Source of the DNA: Typhlomys cinereus
Taxonomy: Eukaryota > Chordata > Mammalia > Rodentia > Platacanthomyidae
Reading direction: 5' to 3'
NCBI GenBank assembly: GCA_023101885.1
Contig: JALPQD010000388.1
Location: forward strand, 947,001-1,011,000
DNA: 64,000 bases
Shown: positions 1 through 12,292 of the stretch, piece after piece
Numbering within the stretch: the first letter of the stretch is position 1
How the letters are laid out: each line of letters starts with the position of its first letter
Program-made: the position numbers and the translations under genes
Notes under the pieces: generated by a model
Databases searched by the model: none
The model's input: only the letters and a program-made list of their open reading frames with translations
What the model was told of the DNA's origin: nothing

Positions 1-160
1 CCTCCTTCTGCCCTGGGATTCACAGGCTCCGCCCTACCAGGACCAGAAGCGCAGGCCGCCCCCGCTTCTGTCTGGCGTCTATACGTGGGATCTGGGATTC
101 GAACTCGGGACCTTCCGCCTGCAAGGCGGAGGCTTAACCCCTGAGCCACCTCTCCAGCCC
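1..160 (-). mobile_element. Young tRNA-derived SINE, cut by window edge
   Basis: The tRNA-like head of a SINE in reverse orientation. The antisense B box (ggattcgaac) is at 95-104 and the antisense A-box region is near 131-145. The element ends at 160 with the rodent SINE head signature ctctccagccc. The body matches the copies at 19665, 39081 and 60893. The tail and (TG)n part lie outside the window, so a target-site duplication cannot be tested. Confidence 0.9.
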
Positions 161-700
161 ATGCTTCCTGTATTTTTACTACTTTGCAAATTCTCTGATC
201 CTAAAGGCTAGCTCAAGCTTCTCTTCAGTTCATCAGTTCATTCACGTGTGATCTCTCCCTCCTGAGCATTATGCCTCATACTTATTCATGTATTTGCTGC
301 CTGCTTCCATTTCATTAAAGAATGCTTTGCAATGGGGATACTGTAAGTGACATACATGGAAGGCAGTAAGGAAGAGGGAAAAACGATTGGAAAGAAAGAA
401 GAAATGAATTGGTTGCCACCAATGCTATGATGCCACTGAATTGCTTATATTTTATATGGAAGTAAAAATATAATTTCCTAGAGAAATGGGAGAAGATAGC
501 AGCTTTAAAATTTATCAAATTCTCTAAATACTCTACAGCATAGTAGATATATTATGTGATTACCCTAATTTTGTCTTCATGGTAAATCTATGAAGTATCA
601 CCAACAGATAAATGGAAGACAATGGAGTTAAGCTACATCCCCCTACATCGCACAGCACTCCTGGGGCTAGATTTCAAGACCTTGTAAGTGCTGAACTCAT
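161..700. other. Unassigned non-coding DNA
   Basis: Unique-looking AT-rich DNA. No repeat, exon or RNA gene that I can recognise; open frames are short and have no known motif. Confidence 0.5.
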
Positions 701-704
701 TTCC

Positions 705-860
705 TCCCCAACTCCATCAATATTTATTAAGCTTTTAATAAATGGTAGACACTATGTTGACATCAGTGCTACACATTTCTTAACAGCAATGTTAGGGAGC
801 AAATATAACTATTCCTTTTTTATCAGTAGAAAATCTCAAAATTTGGAATGGAAATCACTT
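705..860 (-). mobile_element. Possible MIR relic
   Basis: The stretch resembles a diverged antisense MIR/MIRb: a stretch like the 'tatttattaagc...' edge, then a pattern matching 'ttaac agcaat ... gtaggga ... tatt' of the MIR core. Heavily diverged, so the call rests on pattern memory only. The 84-codon frame from 612 runs through it and has no support as a gene. Confidence 0.4.
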
Positions 861-1235
861 TGCTGAGATCATTAAACTGGCAAAACACAACCCAGCTAGA
901 CATAAGCTAAAGTCTTCCTGATTTCCATAGTTTAAAATATTAAAGTAACATTGCAAATCTTGCCTCTACTTGATCTAACATGTGATCCATGATGGCTTTG
1001 CGTTAGTGCCCATGTTTGAAGCACCTGTTCTCTTACGTTATGCATGGCAGGTCCCTTTGTTATGCTCAGTGCTGCTCTGATCTAACGCTGGTTTGTTTCT
1101 TCTCAGCTCTGATACATAGAGTATTCTTACTTTTCTGGAAATTAAACAAAAGATAAAAGGTTCCATCAAAGGGGAAAAAAGTTGAGAGTATTTTCATTCT
1201 CTTACTCGATTCTTATTCTTTTTGTTTTTATCAGG

Positions 1236-1240
<5 letters not shown>

Positions 1241-1287
<47 letters not shown>
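1241..1287. repeat. (AC)n microsatellite
   Basis: 47 bp of uninterrupted alternating A and C. It is followed directly by a 16-bp unit in two tandem copies at 1285-1316 (acaggtcttcctatta twice), which suggests slippage at the repeat edge. Confidence 0.98.
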
Positions 1288-1290
<3 letters not shown>

Positions 1291-1371
1291 CTTCCTATTA
1301 ACAGGTCTTCCTATTATTAGTACTTTGAGAAAATTATGTTAATTATAGAGAATGACATCCATAAGTGGCCA

Positions 1372-1414
1372 TGTCCAAGATTGCTTTTTTTTTTTTTTTT
1401 GTCCAAGATTGCTT
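1372..1414 (-). mobile_element. Poly(T)-only insertion flanked by 14-bp duplication
   Basis: The 14-mer gtccaagattgctt occurs at 1373-1386 and again at 1401-1414, separated only by T residues (1387-1400). This is the arrangement expected when LINE machinery integrates little more than a poly(A) tail on the minus strand and makes a target-site duplication. Replication slippage or a tandem duplication followed by T expansion is the alternative. Confidence 0.6.
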
Positions 1415-3046
1415 AAGGAACATATGGCTCATAGGAAAACCTCATTTGTTACAGTGCTCCCAGGAGAAGTCCAAAATATCTTTGTAAAAACAACTTATGC
1501 AATGGTAAGTGAGGCTACATGCCAAGCAAAACACTTTCCTAAGAAATGAGCTGGACTTTACTACTGTGGAACATTATCATCTTCTTAGGAAAGATCTATG
1601 AACTACACCCAAAGAAAATAAGATTTAGAAAGCTCTAGTTAAAATAATGAATGTTTCTTATCTTCTTCATGCCATATTCTCTCAAAGCTAAAAAGATGTC
1701 CCACTGGTTCTGCTTCATTGAATCTACATGGAAAATGAGGTGGTGTGTTGTAGGAATGCCTATTATGTACTATTCATTCAATGTCTGAATGAAATGCAGA
1801 TTTACAAGGTGAACAGAAGCCAGTATTAGAAGATAAATACATGCTACATGGATTAGTACAGGTGTTTTCACTTAATCATCATAGTGGTCACCAGAGAAAT
1901 TTTTAATAAATGGGTAATGAAACATTCAGAGGAAATTAGCCATCCAATATTTAAATAGAGAGCTGCTTGATTTGGAGACTCATTTTTATTATACTTTCTC
2001 CTTCCTCTGCCAGCACCCACTGCTAAAAATGTTAGGGGAAGTAGTGTGTTGGAAGTGCTTAAGAAAGCAATTTGACCCATATGTTTTATGCCTCATCTAG
2101 TGAATGTGCATACTTAAGCATGCATATACACATATGTGATAACAATTTATCTACATTATGAGGCTGTCCCATGGATTAAACATGATTCTATCACAATACT
2201 ACCAAAGTCCTAACACACTATATATTCTTTTAAATGACAGCTACCATTATATCATTATTAGGAAAGAGAATGCTTGTTTGTTTGTATGCAGTGTAGATTC
2301 GCTATTCTCTAGAAATAAGAAAAAGAAATGGGATTAGTCTTAGGGTAAAATAGATTTCAATAGGACAAGTAACAGCAATGCCAATGTGCAATTCACCATC
2401 CTCACTTCTGAAATCATTCCAGATTATTTTTCATTGTGCATAATGGGGTTTATAAAAATAACAAAAACAAAAGAACACTCTTATTAAATATGGTTAGCTA
2501 AATTGGAACTAGTTATTAAATTTTCATTGTCGAAGAGAATTTGGGTGAAGTCCCACTGTAATACAATAATTTTAGTAAAGTGAGTTGAGATATGGTTAAC
2601 TCTTAATAAGAATGTAGTCATCTATGACCTTGTGTGATTTTGTGGTTCATTTGCTCACAAAAAGAGAATGTACTAGTCCAACATCACTGTTAAGGAACTC
2701 TGGGAACTATAAGGCGATTTTATCCTTTTCCTCCTGGTGATTATAAACATATTTTCTGAATTGAAGACTGTGTGAAATAGCCACATATGCATCCATTCAT
2801 TTCTTATTTTTTATCCTACATTGTGCTGTCTTCCACCAATAGAAATTATACTCCATGGTGATACTTTCTCCTCTGTCTCCTACTCAGTGTAGGTATCATT
2901 TATTTGCTTTGCCCACATATGCTTATGATGCCTATTTAAGTGTATGTACGACATTATTATTGCTCCATAGAAAACAATAAAGACATGTGATAAAAGTGAT
3001 GTGCATTTCATACTGGTGAAGTTATGGGAATTTTCATATGAGTATT

Positions 3047-3048
<2 letters not shown>
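1415..3048. other. Unassigned AT-rich non-coding DNA
   Basis: No recognisable repeat family or exon. Open frames are short and unsupported. Confidence 0.5.

Positions 3049-3050
<2 letters not shown>

Positions 3051-3090
<40 letters not shown>
3051..3090. repeat. (TG)n microsatellite
   Basis: Uninterrupted TG dinucleotides ending in a short gcgcg run. It opens a 97-codon frame starting with a Val-Cys run, which is a repeat artefact. Confidence 0.97.
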
Positions 3091-3574
3091 TTTATGCAAA
3101 CACAGGTATATATCTTTCACCATCTGTGAACTCACTAAGCCTCAGAGGTCTTAACATTCTCCGTGATGCATCTCGTAAGCCAGTTTTTTTGGCTCTGCTG
3201 TCAGTGCTTTGCTACTCAGTGTTCCACATTTGCATTCCAGCTTATTCCCTAGGGATTTCATTCAGTTTCCCAGCTTTAAATGCCATGCACTTACTAAGGA
3301 TTCCCCATCTCTTGGAGTCTGGCTTTTTTCTTGAACCCCACACATGAAAATCCTACTGCGCTCTTGATATCTTCTGTTGGAAATTGAGCAAGCACCTTGA
3401 TTGCAACAGGATTCAAGGAAAGATTCTGATACACTTCCATCAAGTTCCAAGTGATTTTTTTCCCTTTCTGTGCAATTGCAAAGATCACTTTTCAAAAAAA
3501 ACCTGTTAAACATTTCATCCTAGAGTCTTCTCTCTTATACTTTAGAAGTGGTGATTTCTACAAGCTTTATTTTC

Positions 3575-4060
3575 AGTATATCTCAAGTCTGACCATTTCC
3601 TCTATTACTACCATAATCCAAGTTGACATACTCTTTGACCTAGCTGGCCATGCTGATCTCTGGTCTGGTTTTCCTGTCTGTGTCCCCATCCTCCTCATAT
3701 TAATCCTCCACACAACTGCCAGCATGACATTTAGAAAATAGAAATCAGATCATGCCATTTTCCTGCTGAGGACCACTCAATGATTTTCTATCACCCTCAG
3801 AAAGAAATCCTTCCCAAGACCCATCAAAGCTTTTTTATTGGTCCTCAGTGCTCTTTTTGTTTTTGGCTCGCCTCTGCCTCTTCCTCCTCAAACAGCCTGT
3901 TTCAATTGCACTAGCCCTCCTGTGGGTTCCAGGTTAACTGAGCTTGCTTGCAGCTAACAGCAACCCATCCTTCTGCTGAAACTACTACCTTTCTGTGTCT
4001 TTCTGAACCTCACCTCTCTCATTTTATTTAAAAGTATCACTTCATCAGAGAATCATTATA
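3575..4060 (+). mobile_element. L2 LINE relic (3' coding part)
   Basis: The order of words matches the L2 consensus as I remember it: a stretch about two-step 'tggtctggttttcctg', then 'aatcctccacacaactgccag', then 'aaatcagatcatgcca', then 'cctgctgagga', then the 'aagaaatcc' block. Diverged and interrupted, as expected for an element older than the mammalian radiation. The 96-codon frame from 3451 overlaps its start and is not a gene. Confidence 0.72.
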
Positions 4061-4194
4061 TGGGTACCTGGGTGGCACGGTCCACCCTTGGTCCACCATG
4101 ATTCAACATAACTTATCTCCACTATAAATTTGTTAAATAAATTGCCATACAAATTTTATATATTCATGCATTAAATGTATATTTAAACATATAC

Positions 4195-4510
4195 TTATTG
4201 TCACAGTTTGAAATGTGTCCCCCATAGGCTCATGTGTTTGAGAAGGTCATAGCACATTTAGGAGGTGGATCCTTGCTGGAGGTAGACCTTGAAGTGGATT
4301 AGTTCTACCCTACTCCTGGAAGAGAGGTCTGCTCTTGCAGTAGTCAGTCTACAAGATGTCTACAGTGATGTATCCTGTCTCCAGCTTCTGCTGCCAGGCT
4401 ATAGTCCCCTGTGGAAACTTAAACTGAAATCTTAAGCTTAAATCTCCCTTTCTCCCCTAAGTTGCTTGACTTTGGGTATTGTTTCACATAAGCAAAAGGG
4501 TAACTAGAAA
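4195..4510 (+). mobile_element. URR1-like rodent interspersed repeat
   Basis: It begins with the pattern 'tgtcacagtttgaaatgtgt', then a 'cccccataggctcatgtgttt' block, and ends with a 'taaatctccctttctcccctaa' type 3' region. The antisense copy at 11950-12292 carries the same 5' block. I place it with non-autonomous hAT-Charlie-type URR1 elements from memory; the family name is tentative, the repeat relationship is seen directly. Confidence 0.6.
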
Positions 4511-6280
4511 ATTTACCTACATATTTACATTTAAATGAATGTTTTTCACATATTTTATACATACATACATCTAGACTCATATCCATATATTTATTTCTTT
4601 GAATTATATTCATAGTATCGTTTCTTTGTGTGTGTGTGTGTTTTTGATGAGTGTGTATGTGTGATTTTCATTACCTCTAAACCTATTTCCTACCATATTC
4701 TCTATCTATTGCATCACATAGTAATCAACACATATAATCGCTTAACAAATGTTTGTCAATCTAGATTTAATCAATATACTGCCCTTCACATTTATTATTC
4801 ATTCGCTCACAAACTTTTTTGAAATTAATTAAGTGATAAAATAGAGCATCTTTGAAAGCTCAAACACAACATAAAATAGGTAAGATAGAGATAAAGGTTT
4901 AGGCGAATATTTTCATTTTAATATCAGTCTTAACTTGGGAAGCTCATTACCATGACTTTGCTATGAAGCAACTTCGTGAGATGGATAGACAACAACTCCT
5001 TTAGTTTTTAATTTGGAATTTAAAAATATTGTAAATCCATTTGGTTTTCAATATCACAAATAGCGAAGACACAAATCAGCAGGAAAACACAAATAAGAAG
5101 TCATATAGAGATAAATAGACCAAGAGTAAGAAAAGTTCACAAAAATCCCAAGATTTGGATGCATGTAGAAGACTAAAGATCAAAAGATTATGTGCTGACA
5201 AGCTGTCTTCCTGAGACATTTCTGTAATCTCCCCATGAGTCTATTGTGATTTCTTTTCTCACTGGAAGTGACTGGCCGCATGGTAGATCTGGTGATAAAA
5301 ATCCTATGACATCAAAGAGCACCTTCAGCGAACCTTCGTAGTAATCTTCTAGCATGCTCTTGACTTTTATTTTTACCTGGCTATTTTTCTCATCACATAG
5401 ACTTCAGTCTGACTTTTGTCTTCTGGAAGAATTCTCCCTATCCCTCCAGTTCCTTCCATAAAGAGCCCTATATCCTTCACTAGAAGAACACTTACCCTCC
5501 TGAGATGGATGGGGTTTCTTTCTTCATTGTAATATGCTCAATCAATATTTGTTATTACTGTTTTTGTTCACCGCCACTGACATTTCATACGGCATGTTTG
5601 TTTGTATTATTTTGTTTTGTAAAGAAATAAAAGAACACCATCTAATTTGATTTGAATTATAGTAATTAAGCCACAGTATAGAAGTACGATTGAAAACAAA
5701 GCAAGTAATAAACTGAACTGTAAATTGAATATTTTTGAGGCAATGCATAATTAACTAGACAGGAATAAATCTACATTTGAGAAAATGGATGGGTACATGT
5801 ATCCATAATGATCAGAAATCCTAGTATTCTGGTTTTTACATTTAAGGGATGCAAATGACAATGGAAAGTGGTGCCCTTCTCTGTCCACATGTTTCCAGAA
5901 CTTAGTGACCTATTCCTTTTGAAAGATTGCAGTGATACCTCTCCTGTACCCATTTATCTCATGTCTGAGCTTCATAGTCACCCTCAAGGTCTACTGTGAA
6001 AATTCCAGTCATGCTCCTGAACCATCCAGAGAATGCAACAGTTCAAGCTATGGGGAATCTCAGAAATGGGGCTACTTTTCCTTCAGTTCTTAGTCTACCC
6101 AGTGTGGCCATGTATAAGTCCTTTAGTTACTTAAAACATGTGATCTAGATTCATCTCGTCCACTTCTATAGACCAAAGTATCTGCCAACTAATCTCTTTT
6201 TGCACATGTAGTAGAAATCTGTGCTAGCTCTATTTCCCAATAACTTTTCATCCTTTTCTAATAACAGAATTTCCCCAGGG

Positions 6281-6283
<3 letters not shown>
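4511..6283. other. Unassigned AT-rich non-coding DNA
   Basis: No exon, RNA gene or clear repeat seen. A short TG-rich patch lies near 4627-4662. Confidence 0.5.

Positions 6284-6348
<65 letters not shown>
6284..6348. repeat. (CT)n microsatellite, 65 bp pure
   Basis: Uninterrupted CT dinucleotides, giving a homopyrimidine strand with mirror symmetry. This is among the longest perfect simple repeats in the window. Confidence 0.98.
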
Positions 6349-6351
<3 letters not shown>

Positions 6352-8720
6352 TAAAACTGTTGACCTAATGTTATAGATGATTCAGCAATAGACAAATAAT
6401 CTGCATTGCTATAATAAAATAGGTTCATTTATTGGGGTCACTGAGAGGGAAACAACTTTCTATTTTTCCTTCTTTGATCATGAGAGAAGGAAAACTTGGA
6501 TTTGTTACATCAAACTCCTACACCAGGAGGGGAAAGATGCATGTAAATGAACCCAGATGATAGAGACTGATGAAGCTGTGATAACTTTCTGAACTTAAAC
6601 TTTTTCATTAGGAAAGCTAGTAACTTTCTATTCTGAGCCGTGCTTTTTAATTAATTGACAATCATAGTGTTCTATATGAAATTGTTAACTTAGGGCATGT
6701 TTCCTATTTCCTGACATTTTGTGTGTATGTGTGTGTCTATGTATGTGAGTGTCTGTTTGGAGCTACATTGTAAATGGGATTCCAGGTAAACAGATTTACT
6801 GCTTCACTCATTTCAATGCCACAATTTATGTTGACTTGTATTGATTTCAAAGTTGTATTTATGGTTGTTATGATGGCCACACAACCATGTCACACTATAT
6901 TTTTTAGAGCAATAAACACAAAATAAATGCTATGAATCATGGATATTTTAGTGGGAATTACACTGATTTAGTTTTTAAGATGAAAAGTCCCTTTCAATTT
7001 GATAATTCAGCAGAGGAATGAATAACTATGCCTTGGAGCATCCATCTTGAGATGTGGAATTTTGAAGACTCGAGTAACACCTAATAGAGAGACAGGCTCC
7101 TTGCATTTCAGGAGGATTCCAGAGACTATATATATGATGAAAGGCAAATAGCAAGACCTGAGATAAAGGATATTACTTAAGAAAACAGACTCTCTCACTC
7201 AAGCATGCCAAGTCAATTGTTAAGAACAAAATTTGTATAATCTTCAAATACTATGTTAAAAGTTATTTGTAGCACTCAATCTGCAAAATTGAAGGTTTTT
7301 TTTAATGTTGTAATTTTCTCAAATTAGCCAGCTTCCCATATATAGTAACAGGTAAAATACACATCTTACTGAACAGTTTATGTAGACTGCCAAAACTAGA
7401 TTGGAGAACCTGGTGGAGGGATTAAGCTGAGCAAGAATATTGGTTCAATTTGAAAAAGTGTATGCAATGAGATATTTTCATTGGGTAGATGATGCCATTG
7501 GTGATGTGTCCTTTACATCTGAAGATGGTTCAAATCTCTATTTGCTTGTATCCAAATTTCTCTCAGTATTTTATCCTCCACCCTTGATCCATTCCCCAGC
7601 TGGTTTCTGCTGGTTAGAAGGAAATTGAAATTAGAACGCAAAAGTTAAAGCTTGTTTTGCATTGGATATATTTAAAGTCTATTTGTAAATTTTTCTAACA
7701 GCTGCAAAGTGGCTTTTTCACATACCCAGTAATTGCGATTATTTTGTAATGCTAGTCTTGTCATACATCATTAAGATCATCCTCCTACCTCCAGACTGAC
7801 TTAGGATTGGCTCAGACATTTGGGTTGCCCTGCCGAATCAATCTAATTTGTTTATCGCTATCAGGGATGCAACATTAGGTTTGGTGATTTCAGAGCAGCT
7901 TGTATATCCAGACATTCCAGCTTTAGAGTTGTTTAACTGAATATGTCCTTACCTTGGTTACCAGTGTGTGGGATGCCAGTATCTTATTATTTATTAAAGC
8001 TGATAATCTTTCCCTCAGAATCTGTGTCTCTGTCTCTCACCATTAAACTTAGAAATGGATAGTTGCTTCAAATGTATTGTTTGCAGGTCTCAGTGCTATT
8101 GCCTTTTAAAACCCACCTTCAGTCTTGTTTCGATGTATCTGATTATTTGCTGCTTTTGCTGTTGTCTTGTCTGTGAGTTTTGCACTCTTACATACCTAGT
8201 ATTACCAAAGAATGTGCAAGCTTCAAACATAACATTTCAATTTCTGTTCATATTTGTTAGAAATACAAGTTACATAAACCCTTCTCAGTATAAACATCTT
8301 AGACTCCAGGAACAGCACATAATTCAGGAAGATGACAGTCATATCATTAGGCAGAAGCAGGGATGAAAAGACTCACTCTAACAAATATTCCTTCCTAGAT
8401 GTACAAAACTAAGGGGACTAAAGCAGTGTCAGGTGCTGTAAGAAGAAAAGAGGAGCAATACCCAAAATAAACAAAAACCACAAAAAAACATAGCTGAGGC
8501 ATTTGACTAATTCAGGGCAATGGAATAACAGAAGCTAGAAGGCCAATGAGGGTCAGAATCCAACATCAGATGTTTACTCTCTCTAAAGCAAAGCATTGAC
8601 CCTGAGGATGCTTTCTGTTGGGATGGGTTCTGACACCTCCAGCTTTTATTTTCTTTGCTTGATGTTTGAATCTGTTCCACATCCAGAAGGCTGTTTTTTT
8701 GCAGAAATGCTTTAAACATC
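6349..8720. other. Unassigned non-coding DNA
   Basis: No exon or RNA gene recognised. The frame at 8055-8366 (103 codons, cysteine-rich start) has no motif or homology I can name and no codon-bias signal I can support. Confidence 0.5.
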
Positions 8721-8724
8721 AAGC

Positions 8725-8945
8725 GATTTATAGCACCCTTGATTGTGAACTGATGCTTGGTGCTTTGCATATATTATCTCTAATCCTCCAAAGAACCCTC
8801 AAGGTAAGTATTTTTACTTCAATTTTACTGATGAGAATTTGTAGCTCTGAGTGATTCAGTAAATCTTTCCAGGGCTTCTGCAGCTATGATGCTCCAGAGC
8901 CAGCATTCACAGCCAGTTGCATCTGAGTCCAAAGCTGGGTTGGAT
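8725..8945 (-). mobile_element. MIR relic
   Basis: It matches antisense MIR in order: 'tattatctctaatcctcc', a 'aagaaccctcaaggtaagta' block, 'attttactgatgaga' and a final 'ctccagagccagcattcaca' block. Diverged but collinear with the consensus I remember. Confidence 0.7.
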
Positions 8946-9079
8946 TTCTGTCAGTTCTCTCACCCTGAATTCCTTCTGCTCAATGAAATTCCAAGTCAGA
9001 ATGTTACTTCCCCAGCTGGATTCATAAGAATATAGGGAGAAAAAAAATGAGGAACCAAATATAAAAAAAATCTAAGTCA

Positions 9080-9215
9080 ATTTTTTTACAGATAAATTCA
9101 GAGAAATTAAATAAGTTTGTAGGTTATTCATAGCAATTCTGGCCAACACCAGAACTGAACCACCAGATTCTAGAATTTTCTAGCTAGTATTAGGACTCTG
9201 GGATTCATGCTTTTG
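9080..9215 (-). mobile_element. Second MIR relic
   Basis: It carries the antisense MIR order 'ttttacagataaattcagag', then 'agaactgaaccaccagatt', then 'ggactctgggattcatgc'. It lies about 140 bp after the first MIR and in the same orientation, so the two may be one element split by an insertion or two separate copies. Confidence 0.6.
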
Positions 9216-10200
9216 ATAACATGCCACTAAGCAAGCAATAACACTAGGAGAATCTGTAGTGTTTGTCATTTATATTCTTTCTCATCCTTGGCAGCCTAAT
9301 TCTTCCAATGCTGAAATGTATTCATTGACCAAACAAAAACACCTTAATCTTATTAATTTCAAGAGATATTTCCCTGCCCGTGAATATCCCTGTAGGAATG
9401 ATTTTACATCTGGAAGAACATAGCCAAGGGCCTGGTATCAAAATTGACCCATCACATATAAAAGGGCAGTGTGTGATTTCAGTTGTATTTTTGCTGTTGT
9501 TGTTTTATATAGGTGTTAGGTAATAAGAAATTCCTTTAGCTTGCAGGGATTTATTGCAGCTCGAGTTCTGCCATGCAACATCATCGGTGCAGTAGCAATG
9601 AAGTACTACTCTAAGAGAGATCTGTAAATAACTTCTGATATTGAAAAAACGAATCCACACATTTAGTCATTTACATGGAAATTAGATCAACTCTAGAGCT
9701 CGGGACCTGGGTTTGTCCGGGGCACCTTTGTAAAAGAGAAATACCAGATGACAGAAACACAAAGTAACATTTTTTTCAGGGAATCAGTTTTAGTGTTAAA
9801 ACTGATAAGAATAACAAGAATAATATTATTTTTCATTGTTCCTCCCCAATTTTTTTAACTGACCAAATGCCCATTTAAGTGATTTCAAGTTAATGTCAAA
9901 ATGGGATTCCTAGCTCAGCAGCCCAAGTCTGAGTATTGACTGTGAACTTGTTAGAAATCACAATTGAAGTTTTACCCTATATATTAGTCAGAAACATTAA
10001 GAGTGAGTACCACCAACCTTTCCAGGTTATTTATTGCTCTCTAAGATTTAAGAAATAATGTCCTGAAATCATAACCCATACTTATTTTTGTCATGATATA
10101 TACACATGTATATATACATATGTTTACATATATTAGAATTATGTTGTTTATGTGACATGAATTTACGTTAGTTCAAACTCAGAGTCCTTGTTGGTTCTTT
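9216..10200. other. Unassigned non-coding DNA
   Basis: No recognisable gene or repeat apart from a short AT-rich patch of TATATA/CATATG type near 10098-10130. Confidence 0.5.
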
Positions 10201-10204
10201 ATTT

Positions 10205-10216
10205 TTAAAAAATTTA

Positions 10217-10255
<39 letters not shown>

Positions 10256-10452
10256 TGCGCGCGACGTGTGTGTATCAGAGGGCACTGCATGTCTATGTAG
10301 AGGACCAAGAGTGACTTCAAGAATCATCCTGGATTCTTTCTACTTCCTTTTTGCTTCACTCTGGAATTCCCCAGGCTCCACTCACCAGGGCTGGATATTC
10401 GGGCCACTGCCACTTCCACCTGGCATTTCTATGTGGAACCGGGGATAGCACA
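10205..10452 (-). mobile_element. Older TG-containing SINE, truncated
   Basis: After (TG)n at 10219-10252 comes the body block 'gtgacttcaagaatcatcct', then 'cctttttgcttcactctgg', then 'ttctatgtggaaccgggga'. The same blocks occur at 31905 and 34605. The tRNA-like head beyond 10452 is missing, so this copy is truncated. It is more diverged than the young SINE group. Confidence 0.75.
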
Positions 10453-10559
10453 GTGGTCAAATGAAAAAGTTAGACTTTAATCACAAAAGGCAAGAATCTA
10501 AAATGGAGGCAGCTCTGACTTCCTTATTCAACTTTTCATCATGGGATGGCACACTGCTG

Positions 10560-10925
10560 ATAAATTCATAAGAATGCACTTATGGGCACAAGGGACTTTA
10601 TTCTGCCTCATGATTGGTGACAGAAAAAGTTCATATCAGCACCAGGGGCCAAGGGAAGTAGCCATAACATACCCACAAGACTACTAAGAGAGGGGTAAAC
10701 CTCACTTGCCAGAAAGTACGTCTGTCTGAGTATACCACCTTCCTTAATCAGCTCCCACTTTCACTTTCCCAGGGGAATAGTTCTACCTGCTATAGACTGG
10801 ATCTTCTCTATCAGTTAGACAAACTCCTACAGGCTTGTTCAGAGTTTAACACAACTACTAATTCTTTACCAATGTGCCCAAAGCTCAAGATTTCAATTAT
10901 CAAGTTGATAACTGTAGCTAACTTC
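10560..10925 (-). mobile_element. URR1-like repeat, antisense
   Basis: Its right part has the antisense order 'cagttagacaaactcctaca', then a 'gcccaaagctcaaga' block, then 'atcaagttgataac'. The copy at 46760-47095 has the same order. The left part contains 'caccaggggccaagggaagt', the reverse of the 'ttccctcagccctggtg' block in sense copies. Confidence 0.55.
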
Positions 10926-11238
10926 CACTTGGGTCAAGAATTAGATAGGTGGGTGACTGTAGATTGTGGAATCTTCTTTCAACTGAGAGAGCCTAGATGG
11001 TAAGAGACAAAGAGGGTAAATATTGCTAAAGATAAACCCTATCAAAAAATTGCAATAACATCACCAGATAACGAGGAGTGAATCCGGAGGCAGGCTTCCA
11101 CTCAAAGCCTCTGAAAACTACACAGGAATGAAGGCACTAGGGCCAGGAACGCAGACCTTAAAAAGCAGGACTGGCCAGGCCAGAGTTCTAGACTATAACT
11201 CGCTTCAGAATGCTCATTTGCCATACAAAAAGTCATGG

Positions 11239-11462
11239 AGGGTTGGAGTGATACCTCAGAGTTTTTAATCTTTGCTTCCCATGATAAAGGACCTCAGTTT
11301 AGATCCACAGATCTCATGTAAAAATGTCAGTCAGAAATGTCTGAGGCATGCAGTTCTCTCCCTGGAGAAACGGAGCAGTGCTGAGAGGCCATTCTTAGTG
11401 ACCAGCCTGCCAGGCCCAGAGCAGCAAAGAGAGTAAGAACAGAAGGGAAGGAAAACAAGTAA
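11239..11462 (+). mobile_element. B2/B3-type SINE relic, sense
   Basis: It starts with a decayed tRNA-like head 'gggttggagtgatacctcag', followed by a B-box-like 'cagtttagatcc', and runs through a body typical of sense rodent SINEs (catgtaaaaatg, ccagagcagcaaagag) to an A-rich end. Confidence 0.6.
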
Positions 11463-11949
11463 AATTATCACTCAGATTTGAAGAAGGACCAATGTTGAAT
11501 ATACCAAACAGATACCAGATTGAGCTTACCGAAGTTAGGGATACACATTGATCTATATAGTTTGTAGAAATTTTGTAATTGAAATAAATGGTACAGATGA
11601 GAAGTATATGTTATAAGTGTTAAGTCTTAATGGACACTTTTACATACCCTGGAGTCAGGGGAAGGGTATTACAGGAACCCTAGGAGACCTTTCCTAAATC
11701 ACAACCATTACTTTTCCTCCCGAAACAACTATCCTAATGGCTGGCACCTGGTTTCACTGGATTTAAAGATTTTCATGGATTTAAGCAGCGTTCAACAGAT
11801 CTGGGTACCACACTCAGACTGAGAAAATGGGACTTGGGGTCATGCTGTCTCATGAGATGCCACCACTAGTCAACAAAAGTGTTTTCTTCTGAAAATTTTT
11901 CCAGGGATGGCTCTCTTCATATTTGGAAGTTGTTGCCATTCCTCTGTTT

Positions 11950-12292
11950 TTCACTGCCGTGAGACAACACTCACATACAACTTAAGAGAGAAAAAAGAAT
12001 TGTTTAGCTTATTATCCCAGAAGGGAGTTACAGACCATTGCTACATAACAGACGCCTTAGCTTGAAGACAGAAACAAGAGGCTGGCTCAGGTCCCCACAG
12101 ACGGCATTGAGGAAGAGAACAACAGCAAATTGGGGAGCTCAGGGCCAAGCCACCAAATCACAAGGTCCACCTTCAGTGACATCCTTTCCTTCAACAAGAT
12201 TCCATCTCGTAAACCTTCCCAAACATTAACATCAACCAAGGATTCAAACACACGAGCCTGTGGGAGACAATTCATGCTCAAACTATAACAGA
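11950..12292 (-). mobile_element. URR1-like repeat, antisense
   Basis: Antisense copy. Its right end ('ggattcaaacacacgagcct', then 'cataac' type end) is the reverse of the 5' block in the copy at 4195. The left part has the antisense 3' region 'aaagaattgtttagctta'. Two overlapping 63-64-codon frames inside it are artefacts. Confidence 0.65.
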
